DNA from: Bradyrhizobium vignae
GTDB lineage: Bacteria > Pseudomonadota > Alphaproteobacteria > Rhizobiales > Xanthobacteraceae
Direction of reading: 5' to 3'
DNA length: 64,000 nucleotides
Assembly (NCBI RefSeq): GCF_004114425.1
Contig: NZ_RDQF01000023.1
Location: forward strand, 1-64,000
The notes below the pieces were generated by a model. It worked only from the letters and a program-made list of their open reading frames with translations, did no database searches and was not told where the DNA came from. Position numbers and translations under genes: made by a program. This document shows, piece after piece, positions 1 through 9,740 of this stretch (within the stretch, counting starts at the first letter, position 1; every line of letters starts with the position of its first letter).

Positions 1-720
1 AAGCGATCATTCCACAACCAACCATCCGTTGCTTTCGCCGCAGAAAGCGAGCGCTTGGGCGGCACCTGCGCGAGCCTCCTCGAAAACGTCCGTATCAATC
101 GATGCTCGCGCTACCTTAACGCCTATGGGGAAGACCGGGTGCTGACCTCGCACCCGCGGTCTGCTGCGCGAAAGGATCGCGCAAAGGAGACCGCACAGCA
201 GCATACAGGTGGTGCCAATCACTCGGCCTTCCCTGCGCGATGGTCGGACGGCTTATGCCGCGCTCTCCTGGGAGCCGAATTCCTTCTGGCCTCCCTCGCG
301 CTCGCGGAATTCACCGGCAGCCGCGCCGGTTGACGCGACTGCCGCATTCGCAAGCGCTTGACCGTAGCAACGACGGCCAGGACCACACGGTTTTGCCGTA
401 CGCACGGCTTGCCATTTCGCCGCAGTTTTCCCCAGCCCTGTCGACGGAGCTGCGAAACTTACAGGCGAGACCAACCTGACAGCGCCGTTCGTCCGCACGA
501 TGCCTTGGGGCTCACGGAGAGCAATCCGCCCTGCCCCTGGCTGTTCGCGCCCGACGCTGCTGCGTCCACCGCAAGCCCGGCTCGCGACAATGACGACCTC
601 ATGATCGCCCCTCGAGAATGAGCCGGGATGCGCGACACATACGACAAATCCGAATTTCGGTAAAGTGGAATATTTTCGCGCCCGTGGGTTGACAGAGAAG
701 CGAAACAGGCCCGCGCATCA
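1..720. other. Stretch with no convincing gene
   Basis: Open frames here are short and overlap on both strands, and none has a recognisable domain. The least unlikely is a 71-codon minus-strand frame from a GTG at 222 down to 7. It has a GGAAGG-like ribosome site and a hydrophobic N-terminus, but I recognise no family and would not call it. The end of the window truncates whatever lies to the left. Confidence 0.4.
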
Positions 721-751
721 AAAAAGGGCGGCACAAGGCACCGCCCTTTTC
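721..751 (-). terminator. Rho-independent terminator of the 788-1174 gene
   Basis: Read on the minus strand, GGGCGG pairs with CCGCCC (stem arms at 742-747 and 727-732). Extra pairs GTGCC/GGCAC tighten the loop, and six T residues follow. It lies about 40 nt past the stop codon of the exported-protein gene. The upstream A-run makes it weakly bidirectional. Confidence 0.8.
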
Positions 752-787
752 GCGCGATCCAAGCTGGCCAGCATTGAAAACGACCGT

Positions 788-1174
788 TCAATATGGCCCG
801 TAATGGTAGCCGGGATCGTAGTAGGGACTACCGTAGTAGGGACGCGGACCATAACCATAATAATAGCGGTTCTCGTAGTAGTCGCGGCGCCGCTGCTCAG
901 CGATCACTCCGCCGATGATACCCGCGGCGGCGCCCATAAAGGCAAGGCCTGCCGCACTCGGTCCGCGTCGATAATAGTGGCGACGTCGGGCGCTGAAATC
1001 GGTGGCGCCGGCGGAGGCCTGACCTGCCGCAGCAGCCTTGGCGGACACGGCCGGGGCCGCATCTGGGGATGCTGCTGCTGAAGGCGCCACCGAAGCGGCG
1101 AGCAGCGCCAGAGTCGCGAACGCGGCCAGGACCGTGCTGCGGCGCGCCGCGGAAATCATCGGTGCATCACTCAT
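788..1174 (-). CDS. Exported Tyr/Gly-rich hypothetical protein
   Basis: Encodes 128 residues. The start at 1174 is chosen because GAGGAA lies just upstream; a longer frame reaches 1216 without such a site. After a cytosolic head comes a hydrophobic Ala/Leu segment ending in an SAAAS-type cleavage region, then an Ala-rich linker, a basic patch (RRRHYYRRG), a Gly/Ala hydrophobic stretch (AGLAFMGAAAGIIGG) and a Tyr/Gly/Pro tail. Small exported proteins with this glycine-zipper-plus-tyrosine tail are common and uncharacterised in Bradyrhizobium. A surface or envelope role is inferred only from composition. Confidence 0.75.
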   Translation of the reverse strand: MSDAPMISAARRSTVLAAFATLALLAASVAPSAAASPDAAPAVSAKAAAAGQASAGATDFSARRRHYYRRGPSAAGLAFMGAAAGIIGGVIAEQRRRDYYENRYYYGYGPRPYYGSPYYDPGYHYGPY

Positions 1175-1464
1175 CTCGATCTTCCTCTGCTTTCGCCCAA
1201 ACACATCCGTAAGCAAACAGTCCGCAACGCGCAGATCACTGAAATGGTTTCATGAACGCGGCGATCTGCCACGCCTTGAACCATTGTAAACCGAATGATC
1301 AGATCCAGCTTGCACCATCCAACCTGAGCGGATAATGAACAGCCGCGCCGTTTTCGGCTGCCGTAAGCGTTTCACGTGAACCAACGCATCAACCGACGCC
1401 GTCGGGATCGATGCCATTTGCAGGGTTCAACGTGACTGACGCGTCCTTTTCCAAGAGAGACCAG

Positions 1465-1716
1465 ATGATTGCGGTTCGCAAACTGCCGGCGCGCTATGCG
1501 CCGATCGTAATGCCATTCGTGCTATCCATCCTCATGACGGCGGTGGTGTCGATCATCTCGACTCTGCGAAGCCTCGGCGCAACGCCGGCGTTCCTCGCGG
1601 CCTGGCCGGGCGCCTGGGCGCTGTCATGGCTGGTCGCCTTTCCGACGCTGCTATTGGTCCTGCCACTGGTCCGCCGGATCGTGGCCTGGCTCGTTGCAGC
1701 CCCACCCGGCCGATAG
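1465..1716 (+). CDS. DUF2798 family small membrane protein
   Basis: 83 residues with two hydrophobic segments, about residues 14-36 and 50-75. A KLPARYAPIVMPF-type head and an LR-basic cytosolic turn match the DUF2798 family of two-helix inner-membrane proteins. I chose the ATG at 1465, preceded by GAGAGACCAG, over an in-frame ATG at 1411 that would add 18 non-hydrophobic residues. Function is unknown for the family. It converges on the ClC gene with only 7 nt between the two stops. Confidence 0.75.
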   Translation: MIAVRKLPARYAPIVMPFVLSILMTAVVSIISTLRSLGATPAFLAAWPGAWALSWLVAFPTLLLVLPLVRRIVAWLVAAPPGR

Positions 1717-1723
1717 GGGGCGC

Positions 1724-3511
1724 TTACGACAGCGCCCCGAGCACGCCCCTCGTCGCCTTGTCGATCTCCTCGACATAGCGGCGGCGGGCGAAGGTCTCGG
1801 TGAGGAAGCCGACCACCTTGCGGCTGTCGGTGGAATCGACCACCGCCAGCATCTCGGCCTCGGCCTCGTCGAACACGGCCATCGCCGACTTCACGTTCAT
1901 TTCCGGGATCAGCACGATGTCGACCAGGCGGGCGAGCTCGATCACCTGGATATCGTCGGCGATGGCGTCGAGATCGCTGGAGAACAGGTCGGGCAGCATG
2001 ACGAGGCCGACATATTCGTCAGCATTGTTGACGATGACGATCCCGGGCCGCGAGCCCAGCGCGAATTCGGCTCGCGTCGCTGCAATCGTCGTGGTCGACG
2101 GCACCTTGCCGACATCGGAGCGCATCAAGCGCTCGACCGTGAGATTGCGCAGCCAGCCGACGTCGTTGGCGCTGCGGATGGTCTCGCCGCGCAGATGCAG
2201 GCGCCAGGTCGAGAACGAATGGCCGAACATGAAGCGCACGCAGATGGAGGTGACGATGCAGCCGGCCAGCACCACGGCGGTGACGTCGACATTTCGGGTC
2301 ATCTCGAGCACGAGGAACGACATCGTAAGCGGGCCGCCGACGATGGCGACCCCGAGCGTCGCCATGCCCGTCAGCATCGCGACGAGCGGATCGATCGCGA
2401 AGTTCGGGCTGATGAGCAGCAGCACCGCGGCAAAGAACTTTCCGATCAGGCTGCCGACGAACAGCGAGGCGAAGAACAGGCCGCCGCGGAAGCCCGAGGC
2501 GAGCGAGATCAGGCAAGCCGTCACCTTCAAGCCGATGATCAGCGCGATCAGACCGATCGCCATGTCGTGAAACAGATCGAGCACCATGGCGCCGTGGCCG
2601 GCTGCCAGCACCTGCGGCGTGACGATCCCAAAGCCGCCGACGATGAGGCCGCCGATCACCGGACGCAGCCATACTGGCATCCAGGCGAACAGGCGCTCGA
2701 ACGTCGGTGAGGAGCGCATCACGGCGATACCGACGCCGCTGGTGACGAGGGCAAGCCCGATCAGAGCCAGGTACTGCTCGACGCCGACGGCGCTGACCTT
2801 GGGTATCTCCAGCGAGTAAGGCGCGCCGCCTAGCCATTGCGCGGTCAGGGCACCCGCGAGCGAGGCCGCCAGGATCGGCGCGGCGCTGCCGACCGAATAG
2901 ACGCCGACGATGAGCTCGCAGGCGTAGAAGGCGCCGGTGATCGGCGCACCGAACGCCGCCGCGATCGCCGCCGCGGCGCCGCAACCGACCATCAGGCGCA
3001 GATCGTTGCGGCGCAGGTTGAAGAACTTGCCGAGCAGCGAGGCGATACCCGAGCCGATCTGGGTATAGCCGGCCTCCAGGCCAACCGAGGCGCCGCACCC
3101 GTTGGAGATCAGGGTCTGGCTCGACACCACCACGCTGTCCCGCATCGAGAGATTGCCGCCGCGCAGCGCGTTGGCCTCGATCGGGTCGACCGCGTTCGAG
3201 ATCTTCATGCGCCGCCGCGACCATTCCATGATGCCGAGCGCCAGGCCTCCGAGCGCGGGCGCGATCAGCGCTGCCCAAGGACTGACATACGCGTTCGAGG
3301 ACAGGCGGACGTCGATGGGAATGCCGTAGATCACGACGTGCGCGATCTGGGCGATTTCGGCCATCAGCGTCACGATGGCGCCCGCGAGCGTGCCGATCAC
3401 CAGCGCGAACGGGATCAGGTAGAACTCGTTGCTGCGCAACAGGGCGCGTATCCGAACCATGGTGCGGTTCGTCCCCTTGCGATCGACGAGATGTCTGATC
3501 CGCACGAACAC
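1724..3511 (-). CDS. ClC-type chloride channel/antiporter with CBS domains
   Basis: 595 residues. About residues 30-430 form a hydrophobic ClC core and about 460-580 a pair of CBS-like repeats on the cytosolic side, the usual architecture of voltage-gated chloride channel family proteins. Of the ClC motifs, the gating glutamate region reads GLEAGYTQ where the textbook form is GREGP, and the later GGxFxP motif reads GGLFFASLFVG. The glutamate is kept but flanking selectivity residues differ, so ion preference (chloride, fluoride or other) cannot be assigned. The start is a GTG at 3511 with AGAAGG just upstream; an ATG at 3460 is an alternative. It lies 12 nt after the aldolase gene, so the two are probably co-transcribed. 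Confidence 0.88.
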   Translation of the reverse strand: MFVRIRHLVDRKGTNRTMVRIRALLRSNEFYLIPFALVIGTLAGAIVTLMAEIAQIAHVVIYGIPIDVRLSSNAYVSPWAALIAPALGGLALGIMEWSRRRMKISNAVDPIEANALRGGNLSMRDSVVVSSQTLISNGCGASVGLEAGYTQIGSGIASLLGKFFNLRRNDLRLMVGCGAAAAIAAAFGAPITGAFYACELIVGVYSVGSAAPILAASLAGALTAQWLGGAPYSLEIPKVSAVGVEQYLALIGLALVTSGVGIAVMRSSPTFERLFAWMPVWLRPVIGGLIVGGFGIVTPQVLAAGHGAMVLDLFHDMAIGLIALIIGLKVTACLISLASGFRGGLFFASLFVGSLIGKFFAAVLLLISPNFAIDPLVAMLTGMATLGVAIVGGPLTMSFLVLEMTRNVDVTAVVLAGCIVTSICVRFMFGHSFSTWRLHLRGETIRSANDVGWLRNLTVERLMRSDVGKVPSTTTIAATRAEFALGSRPGIVIVNNADEYVGLVMLPDLFSSDLDAIADDIQVIELARLVDIVLIPEMNVKSAMAVFDEAEAEMLAVVDSTDSRKVVGFLTETFARRRYVEEIDKATRGVLGALS

Positions 3512-3523
3512 CTTCTGCCCGCC

Positions 3524-4177
3524 CTACCCTTCCGACAGGCCGTAACCGGCCATGCGCTGGCGGACCCGTTCGATCTCGTCGCTCGGAAGCAGCGGCGGTT
3601 GTCCGATCTGAAGGCAGCCGTGATACTGCCGTGCCAGCGTCTCGACCTCGACGGCGAGCCACATCGCCTTGTCCAGTGTCTTGCCGATCGCGATCATGCC
3701 GTGATGGTCGAGCAGGCAGGCAAGCCGGCCCTCCAGCGCCCGCACCGCATGATCGGACAGCTCGACCGTTCCGAACGTCGCATAGGGCGCGCAGCGGATG
3801 CTGTCGCCGCCGGCAGCCGCGATCATGTAGTGCACCGGCGGAATCTCCATGCCCATGATCGCCAGGATGGTGCAATAGGTCGGATGGGCGTGCACGACGG
3901 CATTGACGTCAGACCGCGACTTCAGGATGTCGCGATGGAAGCGCCATTCGCTCGACGGCTTCTGATCGGGCGCGTGTGCGCCGTCCATCGCCATGAAGAC
4001 GATCTGGTCCGGGGTCATGGTCTCGTAGGGCACGCTGGTGGGCGTGACCAGGAGTCCATCCACATGCCGGACGCTGATATTCCCTGATGTGCCCTGGTTG
4101 ATGCCGAGCGCATTCATGCGGCGGCAGGCGTCGATGATGGCTTGCCTCTTGTCGAGTTCGTCCGCAGTCATCGACAT
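3524..4177 (-). CDS. Class II aldolase/adducin family (L-fuculose-phosphate aldolase-like)
   Basis: 217 residues, full length for the family. Visible motifs are GTSGNISVR (29-37, phosphate/substrate loop), SSEWRFH with Glu77, the zinc histidines His96 and His98 in HAHPTY, and a third zinc histidine in DHHGM (158-159). The enzyme would cleave a ketose-1-phosphate to dihydroxyacetone phosphate plus an aldehyde, or act as a related decarboxylase/epimerase; the exact substrate is not readable. It is cytosolic, with no signal peptide. Upstream on the same strand is MarC, downstream the ClC channel; neither explains the substrate. Confidence 0.88.
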   Translation of the reverse strand: MSMTADELDKRQAIIDACRRMNALGINQGTSGNISVRHVDGLLVTPTSVPYETMTPDQIVFMAMDGAHAPDQKPSSEWRFHRDILKSRSDVNAVVHAHPTYCTILAIMGMEIPPVHYMIAAAGGDSIRCAPYATFGTVELSDHAVRALEGRLACLLDHHGMIAIGKTLDKAMWLAVEVETLARQYHGCLQIGQPPLLPSDEIERVRQRMAGYGLSEG

Positions 4178-4225
4178 CTCGGTTTCTTCTCGGTTTCTTG
4201 GCGATGGACGTTAGATGGAAGTACG

Positions 4226-4969
4226 TCAAAGCCGTGCGGCAGTGCAAGCGAAAGCGACCGGATCGCGCCCCGCCTCGTCGACGGATTCCCCGCTTCCCGA
4301 AACAGACCGCAAAATCAACAGATTAGCAGATTGCCGCAGCCTTACGACAGGCTCGCCCCGACCCGCCGCGATCCCGTTGATGACGAACTGCACCGAATAG
4401 GCGGCGAGCAGCATGCCGAGCACGCGCGAGAGCACGGCATTTCCAGTGCGCCCGAGCGTGCGCGCGATCAGGCCCGCAGAGACGAAGCACAGCATGCAAA
4501 GCAGGCAAACCGCGAGCACCACCGCGATGATGATCGCGAGCTTCGCCCCGTAGCCGGCATCGCCCGACAGCAGCAGCGTGGTCGCGATCGCGCCGGGGCC
4601 GGCCATCATCGGAATGGCCAAGGGAAATACCGCGACGTCCGAGGCATGCTCCGCGGTCGCCTTGTCGGCTTCGCGGGCCTCGCGATGCGGACGATCGCCG
4701 AAGATCATCTGATAGGAGACGCCGAACAGCAGCAGCCCGCCGGCGATCTGGAAAGCTGGAATGCCGATCCCGAGTTGGCGCAACAGCCAGTTGCCGACCA
4801 GCGCGATCACCACCAGGATCGAGGTGGCGATCATCGGCGCGCGCAGCGCGATCGTTCGCTTGACCGGGTCGGGCATGCTCCCGGTCGCAGCGAGGAAGGC
4901 CGGTGCAAGACCGACCGGATCGACCACCAGGAGCAGCGTCACGAAGGCTGACAGGGCGAAGTCGAGCAT
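4226..4969 (-). CDS. MarC family inner-membrane protein
   Basis: 247 residues with about six transmembrane helices. The conserved features are VDPVGLAPAFLAATG near the N-terminus, the central FPLAIPMMAGPGAI motif (about 115-128) and a last helix ending QFVINGI. Despite the historical name, MarC proteins are not established multidrug pumps; function is unknown. The family usually stops soon after the last helix, whereas here about 45 extra polar residues follow INGIAAG. In another frame a stop (GASLS-stop) occurs immediately, so a one-base indel near 4340 may have extended the tail. Confidence 0.85.
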   Translation of the reverse strand: MLDFALSAFVTLLLVVDPVGLAPAFLAATGSMPDPVKRTIALRAPMIATSILVVIALVGNWLLRQLGIGIPAFQIAGGLLLFGVSYQMIFGDRPHREAREADKATAEHASDVAVFPLAIPMMAGPGAIATTLLLSGDAGYGAKLAIIIAVVLAVCLLCMLCFVSAGLIARTLGRTGNAVLSRVLGMLLAAYSVQFVINGIAAGRGEPVVRLRQSANLLILRSVSGSGESVDEAGRDPVAFACTAARL

Positions 4970-5058
4970 GCGTCGGCGAGGCCCCCCGGGCGCTGGAACG
5001 ATGGCTGCCGGGCAGACTTAGCCCAGCAAAGCCGCTTTGGAAATCACTGGAGACGACA

Positions 5059-5265
5059 ATGAGCGACAGTGGAATCGGAATGCTCCTCGGCCACCTCTCG
5101 GCCAACCTGCTCTGGCTCTGGTTCATCGGCGCGTTCGTGCTCGGCGGGGTTCTCGTTTACGGGGTGATGAAGGCCGGCCACCTGCGCCGCAGCGAGCGGG
5201 CGCGCCTCGACCGCGCGACGGACGAGCGTCAGCGCCAGGAAGACCCCTACAAGCGCCCGACCTGA
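5059..5265 (+). CDS. Small single-helix membrane protein
   Basis: 68 residues, starting at the ATG preceded by GGAGACGACA. One transmembrane helix lies at about residues 12-37 (LLWLWFIGAFVLGGVLVYGVM), followed by a basic, charged tail ending EDPYKRPT. No domain is recognised. It is divergent from marC and lies about 110 nt upstream of the DUF892 gene, so it may share stress regulation, but that is inference. Confidence 0.7.
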   Translation: MSDSGIGMLLGHLSANLLWLWFIGAFVLGGVLVYGVMKAGHLRRSERARLDRATDERQRQEDPYKRPT

Positions 5266-5292
5266 GCGAGCCGCGAGCGCCGGTTGCAGTTT

Positions 5293-5317
5293 GGAACTTT
5301 CGTTCTCCAACGGGTTT
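5293..5317 (+). promoter_or_regulatory. Candidate EcfG (general stress sigma factor) promoter
   Basis: GGAAC at 5293-5297 is followed after 16 nt by GTTT at 5314-5317. This is close to the alphaproteobacterial EcfG consensus (GGAAC, 16-17 nt, CGTT). It lies about 60 nt upstream of the DUF892 start. DUF892 genes are frequent general-stress targets in alphaproteobacteria. The -10 match is imperfect. Confidence 0.45.
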
Positions 5318-5375
5318 TATCGCCCGAGGATTGAGGAAGGCGAGGCCTTCCCGCATCGCCTCACGAGGAGGACGT

Positions 5376-5942
5376 ATGGCTAAACGAGCGAAGAAACGCA
5401 CAAGCAAGAAGACCGCGGCGCGCCGGCCGCGCCGGCCGCCGAAGATGCTCAGCGATCTGTTTCTGGCGACGCTGAAGGACATCTATTTCGCCGAGAACAA
5501 GATCATCAAGACCTTGCCCAAAATGGCGAAGGCAGCGCAGTCGAAAGAGCTGGTGGCCGCCTTCGACAAGCATCTGCGCGAGACCCAGGGGCAGGTCAAG
5601 CGGCTGGATCAGATCTTCAAGATGCTGGACAAGCCTGCACGCGGCAAGCCCTGCGAGGCCATCAACGGCATTGCCGACGAGGGCGCCGAGATCATGAAGG
5701 AGTTCAAGGGAGCGCCGGCGCTCGACGCGGGACTGCTCGCGGCCGCCCAGGCGGTCGAGCATTACGAGATCTCCCGCTACGGCACGCTGCGCACCTGGGC
5801 CGAGGAGCTCGGCATGCAGGAGGCAGCAAGGCTGCTCCAGGAGACGCTGGACGAGGAAGAGGCGACCGATCGCACCCTGACGGAGCTCGCCACCTCCGTG
5901 ATCAATCTTGAAGCGGAAGAAGAGTACCGCGCTGCGGCCTGA
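5376..5942 (+). CDS. YciE/DUF892 ferritin-like stress protein
   Basis: 188 residues. A Lys/Arg-rich head (residues 1-24) is followed by the ferritin-like four-helix bundle. The DUF892 signature begins LSDLFLATLKDIYFAENKI, with helix-borne acidic/histidine residues such as EHYEISRYGTLRTWAEELG and the ETLDEEEATD metal-site region. The family is linked to stress responses and may bind di-iron, but its reaction is unsettled. The basic head is unusual and could let the protein contact DNA or the membrane. The start is the ATG at 5376, preceded by GAGGAGGACGT. A terminator follows the stop. Confidence 0.88.
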   Translation: MAKRAKKRTSKKTAARRPRRPPKMLSDLFLATLKDIYFAENKIIKTLPKMAKAAQSKELVAAFDKHLRETQGQVKRLDQIFKMLDKPARGKPCEAINGIADEGAEIMKEFKGAPALDAGLLAAAQAVEHYEISRYGTLRTWAEELGMQEAARLLQETLDEEEATDRTLTELATSVINLEAEEEYRAAA

Positions 5943-5963
5943 CCCGCGCCCCTGGCAATGACG

Positions 5964-6000
5964 GAACGTCGCGGCCCATGCCGCGGCGTTCGCTTGTTTT
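5964..6000 (+). terminator. Rho-independent terminator after DUF892
   Basis: A 12-bp stem (5964-5975 with 5980-5991, one G-T wobble) has a four-base loop CCAT and is followed by CTTGTTTT. It starts 22 nt after the DUF892 stop codon and separates that gene from hsp20-lon. Confidence 0.75.
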
Positions 6001-6094
6001 GATCGCACGGCGGCGCATGGCACACCGGCGCCGCCGCACTGGATTTCCCGGGAACCAGCCCCATATGCAGGCTTTCCCACCCCGAGCCCGCATC

Positions 6095-6478
6095 ATGCAA
6101 CCCAAAAATCCTCTCGACTGGATGCTCTCCGAAGCCCTGGACTCGCTGACCCGCGCCGATCGGCTGCGTCAGCAGTTCGGCCGCCAGGAAGCCTGCTGGG
6201 AGCCGCCGATCGACGTGCTCGAGACCGAGCGTGAGCTCCTGATCCTGGTCGCGCTTCCCGGCGTCAATCCGGACAATGTCGAGACCGTCATCCATGACGG
6301 CGTTCTCATCATCTCCGGTCAGCGCACCCTCCCGCCCGAGCTTCGCAACGCCCGCATCCACCGGCTCGAGCTGCCGCAGGGCCGCTTCGAGCGGCGCATC
6401 GCGCTGCCCCTTGGCCGCTACGCCATCAGCCGCTTCGTGATGGACGGCTGCGTCGCACTGCGCCTCGCCAAATCCTGA
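6095..6478 (+). CDS. Hsp20/alpha-crystallin small heat-shock protein
   Basis: 127 residues if begun at the ATG at 6095; ATGs at 6065 and 5978 are in frame but add low-complexity Arg/Pro sequence. The alpha-crystallin domain is recognisable from PPIDVLETERELLILVALPGV, with VIHDGVLIISGQR and the FERRIALPLGRY strand. The C-terminus ends shortly after the domain and lacks a clear I-x-I anchor, which is unusual and may limit oligomer size. It is an ATP-independent holdase for unfolding proteins. It lies 8 nt before lon, so chaperone and protease are one transcription unit. Confidence 0.85.
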   Translation: MQPKNPLDWMLSEALDSLTRADRLRQQFGRQEACWEPPIDVLETERELLILVALPGVNPDNVETVIHDGVLIISGQRTLPPELRNARIHRLELPQGRFERRIALPLGRYAISRFVMDGCVALRLAKS

Positions 6479-6486
6479 GGTCGATC

Positions 6487-8868
<2,382 letters not shown>

Positions 8869-8873
8869 AGGCG

Positions 8874-9029
8874 ATGAAGAAACTGCTGGAGAAAGCGAAG
8901 AGATCGCGGAGGACGCAGCGGCTGCGCCAGTTGCTCGATCGCGCGATCGACCGGGTTCGCGACACGCTCGCGGCGCCTGAGCCGCGGCTTCAGCCGGTCC
9001 CGGTCCGCGTGAAGCGCCGCAAGGGTTGA
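8874..9029 (+). CDS. Small basic protein directly downstream of lon
   Basis: A 51-codon frame begins 5 nt after the lon stop (ATG at 8874) and ends TGA at 9029, just before a terminator. It has 18 Arg/Lys residues, an amphipathic Arg/Leu-rich helix (about residues 12-34) and a basic PVRVKRRKG tail. No family is recognised. Spacing and codon choice fit a translated gene coupled to lon; a role as Lon adaptor, substrate or nucleic-acid binder is only speculation. Confidence 0.55.
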   Translation: MKKLLEKAKRSRRTQRLRQLLDRAIDRVRDTLAAPEPRLQPVPVRVKRRKG

Positions 9030-9060
9030 GCCCTCCGTCTCAGGCCCTCGCGGCTGCCCC

Positions 9061-9093
9061 AAACAAAAGGCTCCCTCCTTCGAGGGAGCCTTT
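9061..9093. terminator. Bidirectional terminator between lon operon and HU gene
   Basis: A perfect 9-bp stem (9069-9077 with 9082-9090) encloses the loop CTTC, flanked by AAAA on the left and TTT on the right. It terminates the HU gene on the minus strand (T-run TTTTGTTT) and, more weakly, the lon unit. Confidence 0.85.
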
Positions 9094-9099
9094 GCGTTG

Positions 9100-9402
9100 T
9101 CAGGACACGGCGTCCTTGGCGGCCTTGACCGGGCGGGCGCGGACGATCTTCCGGGCCGGCTTGGCCTTGAACATCATCTCTTCACCCGTGAACGGGTTGG
9201 TGCCCTTGCGCGCCTTGGTGGCGGGCTTCTTGATGACCACGAACTTGGCGAAGCCCGGCACCAGGAACAGGCCGTTCTTCTTGAGCTCCTTGTGGCCGAC
9301 GTCGGTCAGCGTCTCCATGACGTTCTTGACGTCACGCTTGGAAAGCTCGGTGGCGGTCGCAATCTTCTCGATCAACTGCGATTTGGACATTTGGGTTGGC
9401 AT
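9100..9402 (-). CDS. HU family histone-like DNA-binding protein
   Basis: 100 residues, the normal HU/IHF size. It begins at the ATG preceded by GAGGAGACACG. The fold is recognised from MSKSQLIEKIATATELSKRDV, the dimerising helices, the GFAKF turn and the DNA-binding arm KKPATKARKGTNPFTGEEM. The tail is Lys/Arg-rich (KAKPARKIVRARPVKAAK). It bends and compacts DNA in the nucleoid. It is monocistronic, with a strong terminator just after the stop. The 330 nt upstream hold no gene and should contain its promoter. Confidence 0.95.
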   Translation of the reverse strand: MPTQMSKSQLIEKIATATELSKRDVKNVMETLTDVGHKELKKNGLFLVPGFAKFVVIKKPATKARKGTNPFTGEEMMFKAKPARKIVRARPVKAAKDAVS

Positions 9403-9706
9403 CGTGTCTCCTCTGATTCGTTGCCGGTTGCATATTAGACCAACCGTTGAAGGCCTATAGCCTTCTGCACAGTTTTGTCGCGATTTTACGGGCTTTTCTG
9501 GCCCCCTGTGGCAAAAAACCCTGCTTTTTAGCGACTTCCGGAGCGAAAGAAGCCTCGGGCAGCGGTTTTTGCCTTGTTTCAAAGGCCCGCACGCCATCTT
9601 GCTAAAGCTGATTCGCTGCTTTCGACAAGCGACGACCGGCTCCTTTGGACAGGGAGGGGGCCGTTTCACCCTGGAAAACAAGGGTTGGATCGCACCGCAG
9701 CTGCGA

Positions 9707-9730
9707 CCTCTCCCCGCAAGCGGGAAGAGG
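9707..9730. repeat. Intergenic REP-like palindrome, copy 1
   Basis: CCTCTCCCCGCAAGCGGGAAGAGG is an imperfect palindrome sitting 10 nt past the thiolase stop. Near-identical copies lie at 11054-11079 and 19507-19530 and weaker ones near 25145, 28765 and 52206. All are intergenic, mostly at gene 3' ends, as expected for REP-type elements that act in mRNA stability or as insertion targets. Confidence 0.65.
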
Positions 9731-9740
9731 TGAGGACGAG

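Noticed and set aside
1694..2710. 338-codon plus-strand frame opposite the ClC gene
   Set aside because: Antisense artefact rich in Arg/Asp/His; the ClC frame has clear membrane and CBS features.
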